Of a stretch of 5,513 nt of DNA, positions 1-5,513 are shown piece by piece. The notes under the pieces are model-generated. The model was not told where the DNA came from and made no database searches. It worked only from the letters and a program-made list of their open reading frames with translations. Source of the DNA: Alphaproteobacteria bacterium (GTDB lineage: Bacteria; Pseudomonadota; Alphaproteobacteria; Reyranellales; Reyranellaceae); contig VBAF01000250.1 in the NCBI GenBank assembly GCA_005884705.1, forward strand, positions 1 through 5,513, written 5' to 3'. Within the stretch, counting starts at the first letter, position 1. Every line of letters begins with the position of its first letter. The position numbers and the translations under genes were made by a program.

Positions 1-1137
1 GTCCTCGCCGGACGGCGTCCCGTGCGGCACGTCAGCAACATTAGTGGAGACGGGTGCCTGCGCGATGCCGATGGCATCCGGCGACTGACCGACAACAACC
101 GGCCCGGCGACTTGTTCACTTGGTGCTGTGATCGCCGGAGCCTCGAGCAACGCGGAGAGGGCCGGAAGATCCGGCGCGCCCTTGTCACCAAGCGCCCAGC
201 CGGCGCCACCCGCATTGTCATCGACGAGTATGGTCGTGCCATCGATCCGCGCGACCTCGCCGGTTCCAAGGTGCGCCATTCGAATCTCGAACTTGATGCC
301 TGCCGCAATTCCCTGCTGGCCGGAGGCGGCATACGCCTGGAGCACCTGATGCAGGATGTCCTGCAGCATTGGCTGCGTTGCGGCCGAGTCATCCGTCGCC
401 CCCGGGTCATTGGGCGCCGCCAGGTCACTCGTCGCCGAGTCATTGGTCGCCACCACGTCATCCGACGCGCCGGGGACGCCGACCTTGTCCGATGACACCG
501 GCGCATCTGGCTGAGACGAGTCGACCTTGAGAGACGGTCCGGCGCCGGTGTCGCCGACGGGATTGCCGTCAAGTTTCAGGACGACATGGACCGGCACTTC
601 CGCCTTGTCCGAATTAGCCGCGAAGGCGGTAAGGAGCTGAGTGATCGCCATGCGCAGGTCGACCTTGCCCGTCGCAGCAGACGGCTCGGATGCGTCTGAT
701 GCCTGCCATGCGGCGGGCCACTGGACACCTCTTTCGTCGCCGGCCGCCGTGTTGGCGACCGTCGCGCCGGCTTGAGCATCATGGTCGGCGTGACCGGCAT
801 CGGCGCTGGCGTCCGATGCCACCTGCTCGACGATCGCGGCATGATCGTCAACGAACGTAGCGTGCGCGGCGTCGTCGACGAGACGCGCAAGTTCGCTGGC
901 AACGGGATCACCCGACAGCAGGATGCGAGGTTCAAGCGGCTCGATCTGGAAGCGGCTCTGCCGCTCGCCCTCGTCACTGCGGGCCGCCGCGCCATGCCCA
1001 CGCCGGATGGGCAGCCAGCGCACAAGCTGCCGCCACACACCTCCGTCGTGATCGTCGTCGACCAGCACTTGCCTGAATGCCCCCCACACTTTCGCGGCCA
1101 ACCGGGCCACGAAAATCCCGTGCAGACGGTACAGCAT
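1..1137 (-). CDS. N-terminal part of a LEPR-XLL surface/exported protein (runs off left edge)
   Basis: Seen: 379 codons are open from the ATG at 1137 to the window edge without a stop; an in-frame TGA lies four codons upstream (1150-1152). Residues 1-60 are basic and hydrophobic-mixed. Residues 64-78 contain QIEPLEPRILLSGDP, which is the LEPR-XLL motif. The remainder is acidic and rich in Ala, Asp, Ser and Thr, with degenerate hexapeptide repeats (residues 222-250) and two similar helix-plus-strand blocks (about 164-191 and 261-291). Known: LEPR-XLL marks the N-termini of large, often multi-thousand-residue secreted or surface proteins with cadherin/Ig-like or RTX repeats. Inferred: a large adhesin-like protein, most of it outside the window. 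The start is uncertain: the ATG has no clear Shine-Dalgarno, and GTG codons at residues 10, 17 and 24 are alternatives. Third positions look less GC-biased than in the neighbouring genes. No enzymatic domain is visible. Confidence 0.8.
   Translation of the reverse strand, partial: MLYRLHGIFVARLAAKVWGAFRQVLVDDDHDGGVWRQLVRWLPIRRGHGAAARSDEGERQSRFQIEPLEPRILLSGDPVASELARLVDDAAHATFVDDHAAIVEQVASDASADAGHADHDAQAGATVANTAAGDERGVQWPAAWQASDASEPSAATGKVDLRMAITQLLTAFAANSDKAEVPVHVVLKLDGNPVGDTGAGPSLKVDSSQPDAPVSSDKVGVPGASDDVVATNDSATSDLAAPNDPGATDDSAATQPMLQDILHQVLQAYAASGQQGIAAGIKFEIRMAHLGTGEVARIDGTTILVDDNAGGAGWALGDKGAPDLPALSALLEAPAITAPSEQVAGPVVVGQSPDAIGIAQAPVSTNVADVPHGTPSGED
388..474 (-). repeat. Degenerate 15-18 bp tandem repeats encoding hexapeptides
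   Basis: On the plus strand five consecutive units each begin GTCA and start at 388, 406, 424, 439 and 457; lengths are 18, 18, 15, 18 and 18 bp. In the coding frame of the LEPR-XLL gene they read PGASDD, VVATND, SATSD, LAAPND and PGATDD, each ending in an acidic pair or S-D. All length changes are multiples of three, so the frame is kept. The units are diverged, which suggests an old expansion. The acidic linker may bind calcium or act as a flexible spacer, but this is not shown. Confidence 0.6.
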
Positions 1138-1405
1138 ACGCGAAAGAGGTCAAGCAGCAGATGGTCTGATATCAGGACATTCAGAGCCCTGTTCCATCCA
1201 AAAAAGACTACATCCGGCTGTAACTTTTGGCGCCCCAAGGATTGGCTCACCGGCGAATTCCTGCGCTTCGTCCTCGATACGGCTACTGTGTGCGTTAGCT
1301 GCTTCATGGGCGCCACCGCGACACCGACCCTCACCGTCCGCCGCAGCGGGCGGCCCCTGCCATCCAGCGAGGGCAAATCGCCGCGGCCGACACGACGGCC
1401 GGTCG
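1138..1405. other. 268-bp intergenic region between the ROK kinase and LEPR-XLL genes
   Basis: No convincing gene is seen here. The open frames crossing it on either strand have no ribosome binding site and no recognisable protein. The stretch is more AT-rich than its surroundings, especially about 1196-1230, which includes a run of six A. It is the longest gene-free gap in the window and the natural place for a promoter of the LEPR-XLL gene, but I could not pick out a good -35/-10 pair. It holds the inverted repeat at 1198-1230. Confidence 0.6.
1198..1230. promoter_or_regulatory. Imperfect 33-bp inverted repeat (operator or weak terminator)
   Basis: The core at 1209-1222, TACATCCGGCTGTA, is a 14-bp palindrome with a single mismatched pair around CCGG. 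It is flanked by outer arms CCAAAA (1198-1203) and TTTTGG (1225-1230). As minus-strand RNA, AAAAG pairs with CUUUU and UACA with UGUA, and a U run follows the inner stem, so a weak intrinsic terminator after the ROK gene is possible. The symmetric core equally fits a dimeric regulator site about 60-90 bp upstream of the LEPR-XLL start. The sequence alone does not decide between these. Confidence 0.4.
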
Positions 1406-2101
1406 CTAGTCCCTCCACAACGCAGGACCGCCCAGCAAACCCGCGACGTTGTCGACCAGGCTGACGTCGGGCGCGAGCTTGAACTCGATCCGCTTGGCGT
1501 TGCCGCCGCCGACATAGAGATGATCGAAGTTGGCCAGCCGGCGCATGTTGGCGATCGCCTTCTCGACCCGCTTGTTCCAGCGCGCCGTGCCGACCTTCTT
1601 GCGCGCAGCGTCGCCGACCTGCTCGTCGTAGGTCTCGCCCTGCCGAAACGGGTGGTGGGCAAGCTCGAGATGCGGTCCCAGGCGCCCGTCCTGATAGAGG
1701 CCGGTCCCGAAGCCGGTGCCGAGCGTGATCACCATCTCGACACCCTTGCCCTCGATCACCGCGAGCCCCTGCAGATCGGCGTCGTTGGCGATCCGGACCG
1801 GCTTGCCGAGCGCCGACGCCAGCGCCCCGGCGAGGTCGAAGCCCTGCCATTTCTCGGTGCCGAGATTGGGCGCGGTGAGCACACGGCCGGCTCGCACCAC
1901 GCCGGGAAAGCCGACCGAGATCCGGTCGAACGTGCCGAGCGGCCTCGCCATCTCGACCAGCGCCGCAACGTCATCGCGCGGCGCGGCGCCGGGAACCGTG
2001 TCGATCATCACGCGCTCGCCGTGCAATTGGCCGCTCTCCTCGACGATCGCCGCCTTGATGTGCGTCCCGCCGATGTCGAACGTCAGCGTGAGGGCTGCCA
2101 T
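1406..2101 (-). CDS. ROK-family sugar kinase, probably polyphosphate glucokinase-like
   Basis: A 231-residue cytoplasmic kinase. Seen: phosphate-1 loop DIGGTHIK (residues 9-16), FPGVV (65-69), NDAD (106-109) with Asp107 as the likely catalytic base, phosphate-2 loop LGTGFGTGL (127-135), LELAHH (145-150) in the place of the ROK E-x-G-H element, and adenosine motif VGGGN (197-201). The CxCGxxGCxE zinc motif of ordinary ROK glucokinases and repressors is absent, and there is no N-terminal helix-turn-helix. Known: polyphosphate glucokinases (EC 2.7.1.63) share this compact, zinc-free layout and phosphorylate glucose using polyphosphate or ATP. Inferred: glucose phosphorylation, possibly with polyphosphate; donor and sugar are not proven. 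The start at 2101 is preferred over an upstream in-frame codon at 2167 because the ATG has CCGGAG six bases upstream and directly precedes the conserved fold. It lies 28 bp after the TRIC gene, suggesting co-transcription. Confidence 0.82.
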   Translation of the reverse strand: MAALTLTFDIGGTHIKAAIVEESGQLHGERVMIDTVPGAAPRDDVAALVEMARPLGTFDRISVGFPGVVRAGRVLTAPNLGTEKWQGFDLAGALASALGKPVRIANDADLQGLAVIEGKGVEMVITLGTGFGTGLYQDGRLGPHLELAHHPFRQGETYDEQVGDAARKKVGTARWNKRVEKAIANMRRLANFDHLYVGGGNAKRIEFKLAPDVSLVDNVAGLLGGPALWRD

Positions 2102-2107
2102 GCGTTG

Positions 2108-2113
2108 CTCCGG
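2108..2113 (-). promoter_or_regulatory. Ribosome binding site of the ROK kinase
   Basis: Minus-strand CCGGAG lies six bases before the ATG at 2101. It supports that start over the longer frame beginning at 2167, which would overlap the end of the TRIC gene. Confidence 0.6.
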
Positions 2114-2129
2114 ATGTCTTGCCTGCTCG

Positions 2130-2759
2130 TTAACGCTCGTCGGACCGCCAAGGCGCCACCGGCGCATGCCAGCCGTAGAAGATCGCCATCACCCTGAGGA
2201 ATATGCAGAGCGCGGCACCGGCCAGCATCGACCATGCCGGCGGCAGGTCGAGCGCATAGCCCAGCGCCACGACGCCACCGGCGACCAGGGCGGCGACGGC
2301 ATAGATGTCGGTCCGCAGCACCGACGGCACCTCGCCGGCCAGCACGTCGCGCACCATACCGCCACCGATTCCCGATATCATGCCGAGCACCGCCGCCATC
2401 ACCGGATCGATGCCGTAAAGCAGCGCCTTCTCGGCGCCGGTGACGGCGAACAGGCCGAGCCCGATCGCATCGAGCAGCAGCACCGGCCGGCGCAGCGCGC
2501 GGACCAGCGGATAGCCGAAGAACGTGACGAGGCCGCCCGCCATGGCGAGCGCGAAGGCATGCCAGTCGGCGATCGCGGCCGGCGGCACGGCACCGATCAG
2601 CAGGTCGCGCACCAGCCCGCCCGCCACCGCGACGACGAGGGCGAGGAACAGCACGCCGAAGATGTCGAACCGCTTCTGGACGGCGAGCGCCCCGCCGCTC
2701 AGCGCGAAGGCGAAGGTGCCGATCGCATCGATCAGCGGCAGATACGGGACGTTGCCCAG
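2130..2759 (-). CDS. TRIC/UPF0126 family membrane protein, start codon abnormal
   Basis: About 209 residues if read from the CTG at 2759, normal for the family. Seen: two related halves, each with a D-A-I-G hydrophobic helix (residues 9-27, LIDAIG; 94-113, LLLDAIG) followed by a GG-x-x-R-D element (AGGLVRDLLIG at 46-56 and GGGMVRDVLAGEVP at 132-145), and about seven hydrophobic segments overall. Known: UPF0126 (PF03458) proteins are inner-membrane TRIC-type cation channel homologues; glycine transport has also been proposed. The substrate here is unknown. Odd: the frame is open back to a TGA at 2808-2810 but holds no ATG, GTG or TTG before the conserved first helix. The first GTG, at 2654, would cut off that helix. 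CTG at 2759 has GAGAG seven bases upstream, overlapping the stop of a mini-ORF. A frameshift joining that mini-ORF is the alternative. Confidence 0.82.
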   Translation of the reverse strand: MGNVPYLPLIDAIGTFAFALSGGALAVQKRFDIFGVLFLALVVAVAGGLVRDLLIGAVPPAAIADWHAFALAMAGGLVTFFGYPLVRALRRPVLLLDAIGLGLFAVTGAEKALLYGIDPVMAAVLGMISGIGGGMVRDVLAGEVPSVLRTDIYAVAALVAGGVVALGYALDLPPAWSMLAGAALCIFLRVMAIFYGWHAPVAPWRSDER

Positions 2760-2769
2760 CGTCGTTCTC

Positions 2770-2829
2770 TCAGTCGGCCGACGGACGCGAGAGATAGGCC
2801 TCGGCGTTCAGCGGGGCATGATTGGGCAT
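2770..2829 (-). CDS. 19-codon mini-ORF upstream of the TRIC gene (leader peptide or displaced N-terminus)
   Basis: Reads MPNHAPLNAEAYLSRPSAD, then TGA. It has the strongest Shine-Dalgarno I see in the window, GGAGGAG four bases before the ATG. Its stop lies 10 bases before the CTG at 2759, and the GAGAG in front of that CTG overlaps the stop, an arrangement that fits translational coupling. It is in a different frame from the TRIC gene; a single extra base between about 2770 and 2807 would explain a split gene with this as the true N-terminus. I recognise no homologue. It could also be chance coding downstream of a real ribosome binding site. Confidence 0.35.
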   Translation of the reverse strand: MPNHAPLNAEAYLSRPSAD

Positions 2830-2833
2830 GCGG

Positions 2834-2840
2834 CTCCTCC
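2834..2840 (-). promoter_or_regulatory. Strong Shine-Dalgarno ahead of the mini-ORF/TRIC gene
   Basis: Minus-strand GGAGGAG, preceded by further G residues, with a four-base spacer to the ATG at 2829. It shows that ribosomes are meant to load here even though the TRIC frame itself is closed at 2808-2810. Confidence 0.6.
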
Positions 2841-2892
2841 CCCTTCGATTGCGAGGCGAGCCTAGCCGCCCAGCGTGTCGCGGCCAAGACGA

Positions 2893-3426
2893 TCAGCCGG
2901 CCTGCCTCGCCCGCTCGATCGCCGCCGAGATCAGGGCGCGCGCCTCGTCGAGGCCGCCCCAGCCCTCGAGCTTGACCCACTTGCCGGGCTCGAGATCCTT
3001 GTAGTGGACGAAGAAGTGCTCGATCTGCTCGCGCGTGATCTGCGGCAGGTCGCGGTAGCTCTTGACCCCGACATAGCGCTGGGTGATGCGCGAGCTCGGC
3101 ACGGCGATGATCTTCTCGTCGCCGCCGCCATCGTCCTCCATCCGCAGCACGCCGATCGGCCGCACGTTCATCACCGCGCCGGGGATGATCGGCCGGGTGT
3201 TGGCGACCAGCACGTCGATCGGATCGCCGTCGTCCGACAGGGTGTGCGGCACGAAGCCGTAATTCCCCGGGTAGCGCATCGGCGTGTACAGGAAGCGGTC
3301 GACCACCAGGGTGCCGGCCGCCTTGTCCATCTCGTACTTGATGGGCTCGCCGCCGATCGGCACCTCGATGATGGTGTTGACGTCGTCGGGCGGATGGTCG
3401 CCGGTCTTGATGGCATCGAGGTTCAT
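2893..3426 (-). CDS. ppa: Inorganic pyrophosphatase (family I, soluble)
   Basis: Cytoplasmic enzyme hydrolysing pyrophosphate to two phosphates (EC 3.6.1.1), pulling nucleotide, tRNA-charging and lipid synthesis forward. The product is 177 residues, close to the 175 of E. coli Ppa. Seen: the signature DGDPIDV at 66-72 and the full active site, offset by one from E. coli numbering: Glu21, Lys30, Glu32, Arg44, Tyr52, Tyr56, Asp66, Asp68, Asp71, Asp98, Asp103, Lys105, Tyr142 and Lys143. The metal-binding and phosphate-binding residues are therefore all kept. The ATG at 3426 is chosen because [19 protein letters not shown] aligns with the family N-terminus. The frame remains open to 3537, but that part overlaps the peptidase gene and looks like no pyrophosphatase. 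There is no clear Shine-Dalgarno (only ATCGGGGC before the ATG), so coupling to the upstream gene 28 bp away is possible. Confidence 0.96.
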   Translation of the reverse strand: MNLDAIKTGDHPPDDVNTIIEVPIGGEPIKYEMDKAAGTLVVDRFLYTPMRYPGNYGFVPHTLSDDGDPIDVLVANTRPIIPGAVMNVRPIGVLRMEDDGGGDEKIIAVPSSRITQRYVGVKSYRDLPQITREQIEHFFVHYKDLEPGKWVKLEGWGGLDEARALISAAIERARQAG

Positions 3427-3454
3427 GCCCCGATGGTAGAAGGAATCGGCCGGG

Positions 3455-5513
3455 CTAGGCCAGCCAGGCGTGGCCGGCGGCGCTGGTGAAGTCGAGCTGC
3501 ACCACGAGGTCGTTGTAGTCGCGGTCGCCGCCGCCATAGAGGTCTTCCCAGCCCCACAGGTTGGCGCCGTAGTTCCATAGATGGGCGATCGGCCCGTCGG
3601 GGTTGGCCTGGGCGAAGGCCCAGTAGTCGAGGCCCAGGCTGTTGTTCACCAGCTTCATGGCGACCAGGTCGCCGGCATCGACGTTGGTGAGCTCGCCCTG
3701 CGAGTATTTGCCGTAGCCCGCGCCGTCGAGCAGGGTGCCGCCGCCGGCCAACTCGTAGGCGCGCGCATGCGCGGCCACATCGTAGCCCGCGCTGCCGGGC
3801 GCGAGGCCGGCCACCGTCCCCGAATAGTCGTCGACCCGGTAGAACTCCAGCGACAGGCTGTAGCCGCCGTTCTGGCGGACCCGTACCACGGCGTCCTGGT
3901 CGTCCTGCCCGCCGGCGGTTTCGGCCACCGCGACGGCGCGCGCAACCCGCACCGTGCCGTCGTCGGAGGCGAAATCGGCGAAGCCGTACGGCGTGCTCAG
4001 TCCGGCCTGCGGTGTCTGCGCCGCCGTCGAGCCGATCGCGACCGAGACGTCGTCGCCGTCCGCCACCGTCTTCTGCACGAGCGCGCCCTGCGACTGGCCG
4101 TCGAACATGGTCACGAGCTTGGGATCGAAGTCGGCCTGCAGCACCTGCCCCGCGAACTGCGCGGTCCAGGCGAAGGCGCCCGACGCGTTGCTTGCATAGC
4201 CGGTCGTGTCCGGGCCGAGCGACAGCGTCACGTTGACCGGCGCCGCCGACGCGGTCTGGAACAGCAGGCTCTGGTCGGCGCCGCTCTGCCAGCCGCCCGT
4301 GCCGTTCGAATCGAGCACGTCGGGAACGCCCGAAAACGACATCTGATGATGCGCGATCTCGGTCAGTGTGCGCGCCAGCACGGTGCCGTTGGGCGTGCCG
4401 AGCCCGGTCGTCAGGTCGTAGCCCGTGCCGGCCGAGTAGCCGAAGCCGGTCGGCGTGATCGCCGTGCCGGCGCTTTCGATCGGCCCGCCCAGCGTATAGG
4501 AGGAAGTGTTGTTGCCGATCGTGACATCGTTGAACGAGGCTGGCGCGATCACCGCCGCCGTATACAACAGGTCGTTCATGTAACCCAGGCTGGGCAGGCC
4601 CTGGTCATGGAAGATCGCGTTGACCTGCGACAGCAGCGACGCCCACAGCGGCGTCGAGGCGCTGGTGCCGAAGTCGTCGAAGATCCCGGTCATGTTCGGC
4701 GACGGCACGGTGTAGAACATGTTGCCGCCGGCATTGGCCGAGACATCCGGCAGGCCGCGCCCGACCAGCGCGTCGGGGTCCGAGGTGGTCGGCGCGAGGC
4801 CGAAGCCCTGCTGGTAGGACGGCACCGGCTGCGTCGGGTCGACGCCGCCGGTCGTGGTGTTGTTGGTGATGTATCCGTCGTTGGCCTTGAATTTCGTGCC
4901 GTCGAGATCGTACTGGTTCCACACCGTCTCGATCATCCAGTCGTCCGCGACGGCCGACTGCGGCAGGACATCGAGCCCGCCCGCCACCAGCCCCCAGATC
5001 GTCGACCGATCGCCGGCCAGCGCGCTCGCCATCAGCGTCGTCAGGGTGGAATCGGCCGTGGCCGACGAGGTGCGGCTGAGCGACGTGCCGCCGACGATCA
5101 GCCCATAGGGGCTCGCCTCGCTGGTGAAGACGTTGGTCAGGCCGTTGGCGAGGTAGTTGTTGGTGCCCCAGTCGCCGCTGATCGTCAGCGTCGAGATGTT
5201 GTGCAGCGCCGCGTCGATGAACAGCTGCTGCATCGCCCACAGGAAGGGCGAGCCGGTCGCCGGCATGCCGGCGTCCGGCGTCCAGGACGAGCTGATCACC
5301 TCCGGATCGTTCACGTCGTCCCAGAAAGCCTGCTGGTAGACGGTCATGGTGTCGGACTGCGCGCCGACGTCGTGGCCGGAGCCGGTGTAGACCACGATGG
5401 GGCTCAGCGGATTGATCGCCGCCACCACGCCGACATCGAGCGAACGTTCCAGGCCGTCCCCGCTGATGTAGCTCTGGCCGCCCGGCGCCACGCCGACCAC
5501 CGTCGACGGCGTG
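3455..5513 (-). CDS. S53 (sedolisin/kumamolisin-like) peptidase with C-terminal DUF4114 domain; 5' end outside window
   Basis: The frame is open to the right edge, so the N-terminus, prodomain and any export signal are missing. Numbering here starts at the in-frame GTG at 5500, which is probably internal. Seen: E-x3-D catalytic pair Glu18/Asp22, VISSSW (68-73), oxyanion Asp110 in [16 protein letters not shown] (248-258), nucleophile Ser280 in GTSAST, and a calcium site from Asp325-Val326 and AGTGYD (357-362) followed by TGLGTPNG. This is a complete S53 core, apparently active. Residues about 385-540 are beta-rich and unassigned. Residues about 545-672 resemble DUF4114: [15 protein letters not shown] and [16 protein letters not shown] (650-665), an acidic calcium-loop-like element. 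Known: S53 enzymes are exported, mostly acid-active endopeptidases; DUF4114 occurs in secreted, often RTX-type proteins. Inferred: a secreted protease. The stop is TAG at 3455-3457, 28 bp before ppa. Confidence 0.9.
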   Translation of the reverse strand, partial: TPSTVVGVAPGGQSYISGDGLERSLDVGVVAAINPLSPIVVYTGSGHDVGAQSDTMTVYQQAFWDDVNDPEVISSSWTPDAGMPATGSPFLWAMQQLFIDAALHNISTLTISGDWGTNNYLANGLTNVFTSEASPYGLIVGGTSLSRTSSATADSTLTTLMASALAGDRSTIWGLVAGGLDVLPQSAVADDWMIETVWNQYDLDGTKFKANDGYITNNTTTGGVDPTQPVPSYQQGFGLAPTTSDPDALVGRGLPDVSANAGGNMFYTVPSPNMTGIFDDFGTSASTPLWASLLSQVNAIFHDQGLPSLGYMNDLLYTAAVIAPASFNDVTIGNNTSSYTLGGPIESAGTAITPTGFGYSAGTGYDLTTGLGTPNGTVLARTLTEIAHHQMSFSGVPDVLDSNGTGGWQSGADQSLLFQTASAAPVNVTLSLGPDTTGYASNASGAFAWTAQFAGQVLQADFDPKLVTMFDGQSQGALVQKTVADGDDVSVAIGSTAAQTPQAGLSTPYGFADFASDDGTVRVARAVAVAETAGGQDDQDAVVRVRQNGGYSLSLEFYRVDDYSGTVAGLAPGSAGYDVAAHARAYELAGGGTLLDGAGYGKYSQGELTNVDAGDLVAMKLVNNSLGLDYWAFAQANPDGPIAHLWNYGANLWGWEDLYGGGDRDYNDLVVQLDFTSAAGHAWLA

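Noticed and set aside
22..495. Plus-strand open frame with repeated VIRR/VIGR stretches
   Set aside because: The repetition is the antisense image of the hexapeptide repeats in the LEPR-XLL gene.
1149..1154. TTGACC as a -35 box for the LEPR-XLL gene
   Set aside because: The matching -10 position would be inside the coding region and is a poor match (TACCGT).
772..1464. Plus-strand open frame of 230 codons
   Set aside because: Antisense to the LEPR-XLL gene and to the 3' end of the kinase; no recognisable protein and no ribosome binding site noted.
576..1850. Long open frame on the minus strand (424 codons) across the kinase and the intergenic region
   Set aside because: It runs out of register with the ROK kinase and the LEPR-XLL gene, is full of Arg/Pro/Ser-rich shadow sequence and shows no family motif.
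1716..2975. Plus-strand open frame of 419 codons
   Set aside because: Antisense to the kinase and TRIC genes, with His/Arg/Gln-rich shadow composition typical of GC-rich DNA.
2875..3489. Plus-strand open frame of 204 codons
   Set aside because: Antisense to ppa, whose full active site is read on the other strand.
3427..3537. N-terminal extension of ppa by 37 codons
   Set aside because: Overlaps the end of the peptidase gene and lacks family similarity; the family N-terminus begins at the ATG at 3426.
5498..5500. GTG as the start of the S53 peptidase
   Set aside because: The frame is still open to the window edge and the catalytic Glu lies only 17 residues downstream, whereas S53 enzymes have a prodomain and more catalytic-domain sequence before it.

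Overview
The window is GC-rich bacterial DNA, and all the genes I can support lie on the minus strand. High-GC codon use, the short bacterial-type pyrophosphatase, and the pairing of a LEPR-XLL surface protein with a DUF4114 protein suggest a proteobacterium, most likely an alphaproteobacterium. That placement is inference; no marker gene here fixes it.

Reading leftwards from the right edge in the direction of transcription, the first gene is a sedolisin-type (S53) serine-carboxyl peptidase cut by the window edge (3455-5513). Its catalytic Glu/Asp pair, oxyanion Asp and nucleophile Ser are all visible, and it ends in a DUF4114 domain. After 28 bp comes inorganic pyrophosphatase, ppa (2893-3426), with a complete active site. 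After 133 bp comes a TRIC/UPF0126 membrane protein (2130-2759). It lacks any ATG, GTG or TTG start in front of its conserved N-terminus. A 19-codon ORF with a strong ribosome binding site sits just upstream of it (2770-2829). After 28 bp comes a ROK-family kinase most like polyphosphate glucokinase (1406-2101). A 268-bp intergenic stretch then carries a 33-bp imperfect inverted repeat (1198-1230). The last gene (1-1137) runs off the left edge and has no stop in the window. It is the N-terminus of a LEPR-XLL protein, a class of usually very large exported surface proteins.

The layout is a core of small housekeeping genes (pyrophosphatase, membrane channel, sugar kinase) flanked by two probable exported proteins. 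Pyrophosphatase and a polyphosphate-type kinase share phosphate-anhydride chemistry, but whether they are co-transcribed is not shown. The LEPR-XLL gene is probably a separate transcription unit behind the 268-bp gap. I saw no tRNA, rRNA, CRISPR array, insertion sequence or phage gene. The points most worth a second look are the edge-truncated LEPR-XLL gene with its hexapeptide repeats, the abnormal TRIC start with its upstream mini-ORF, and the S53-DUF4114 fusion.
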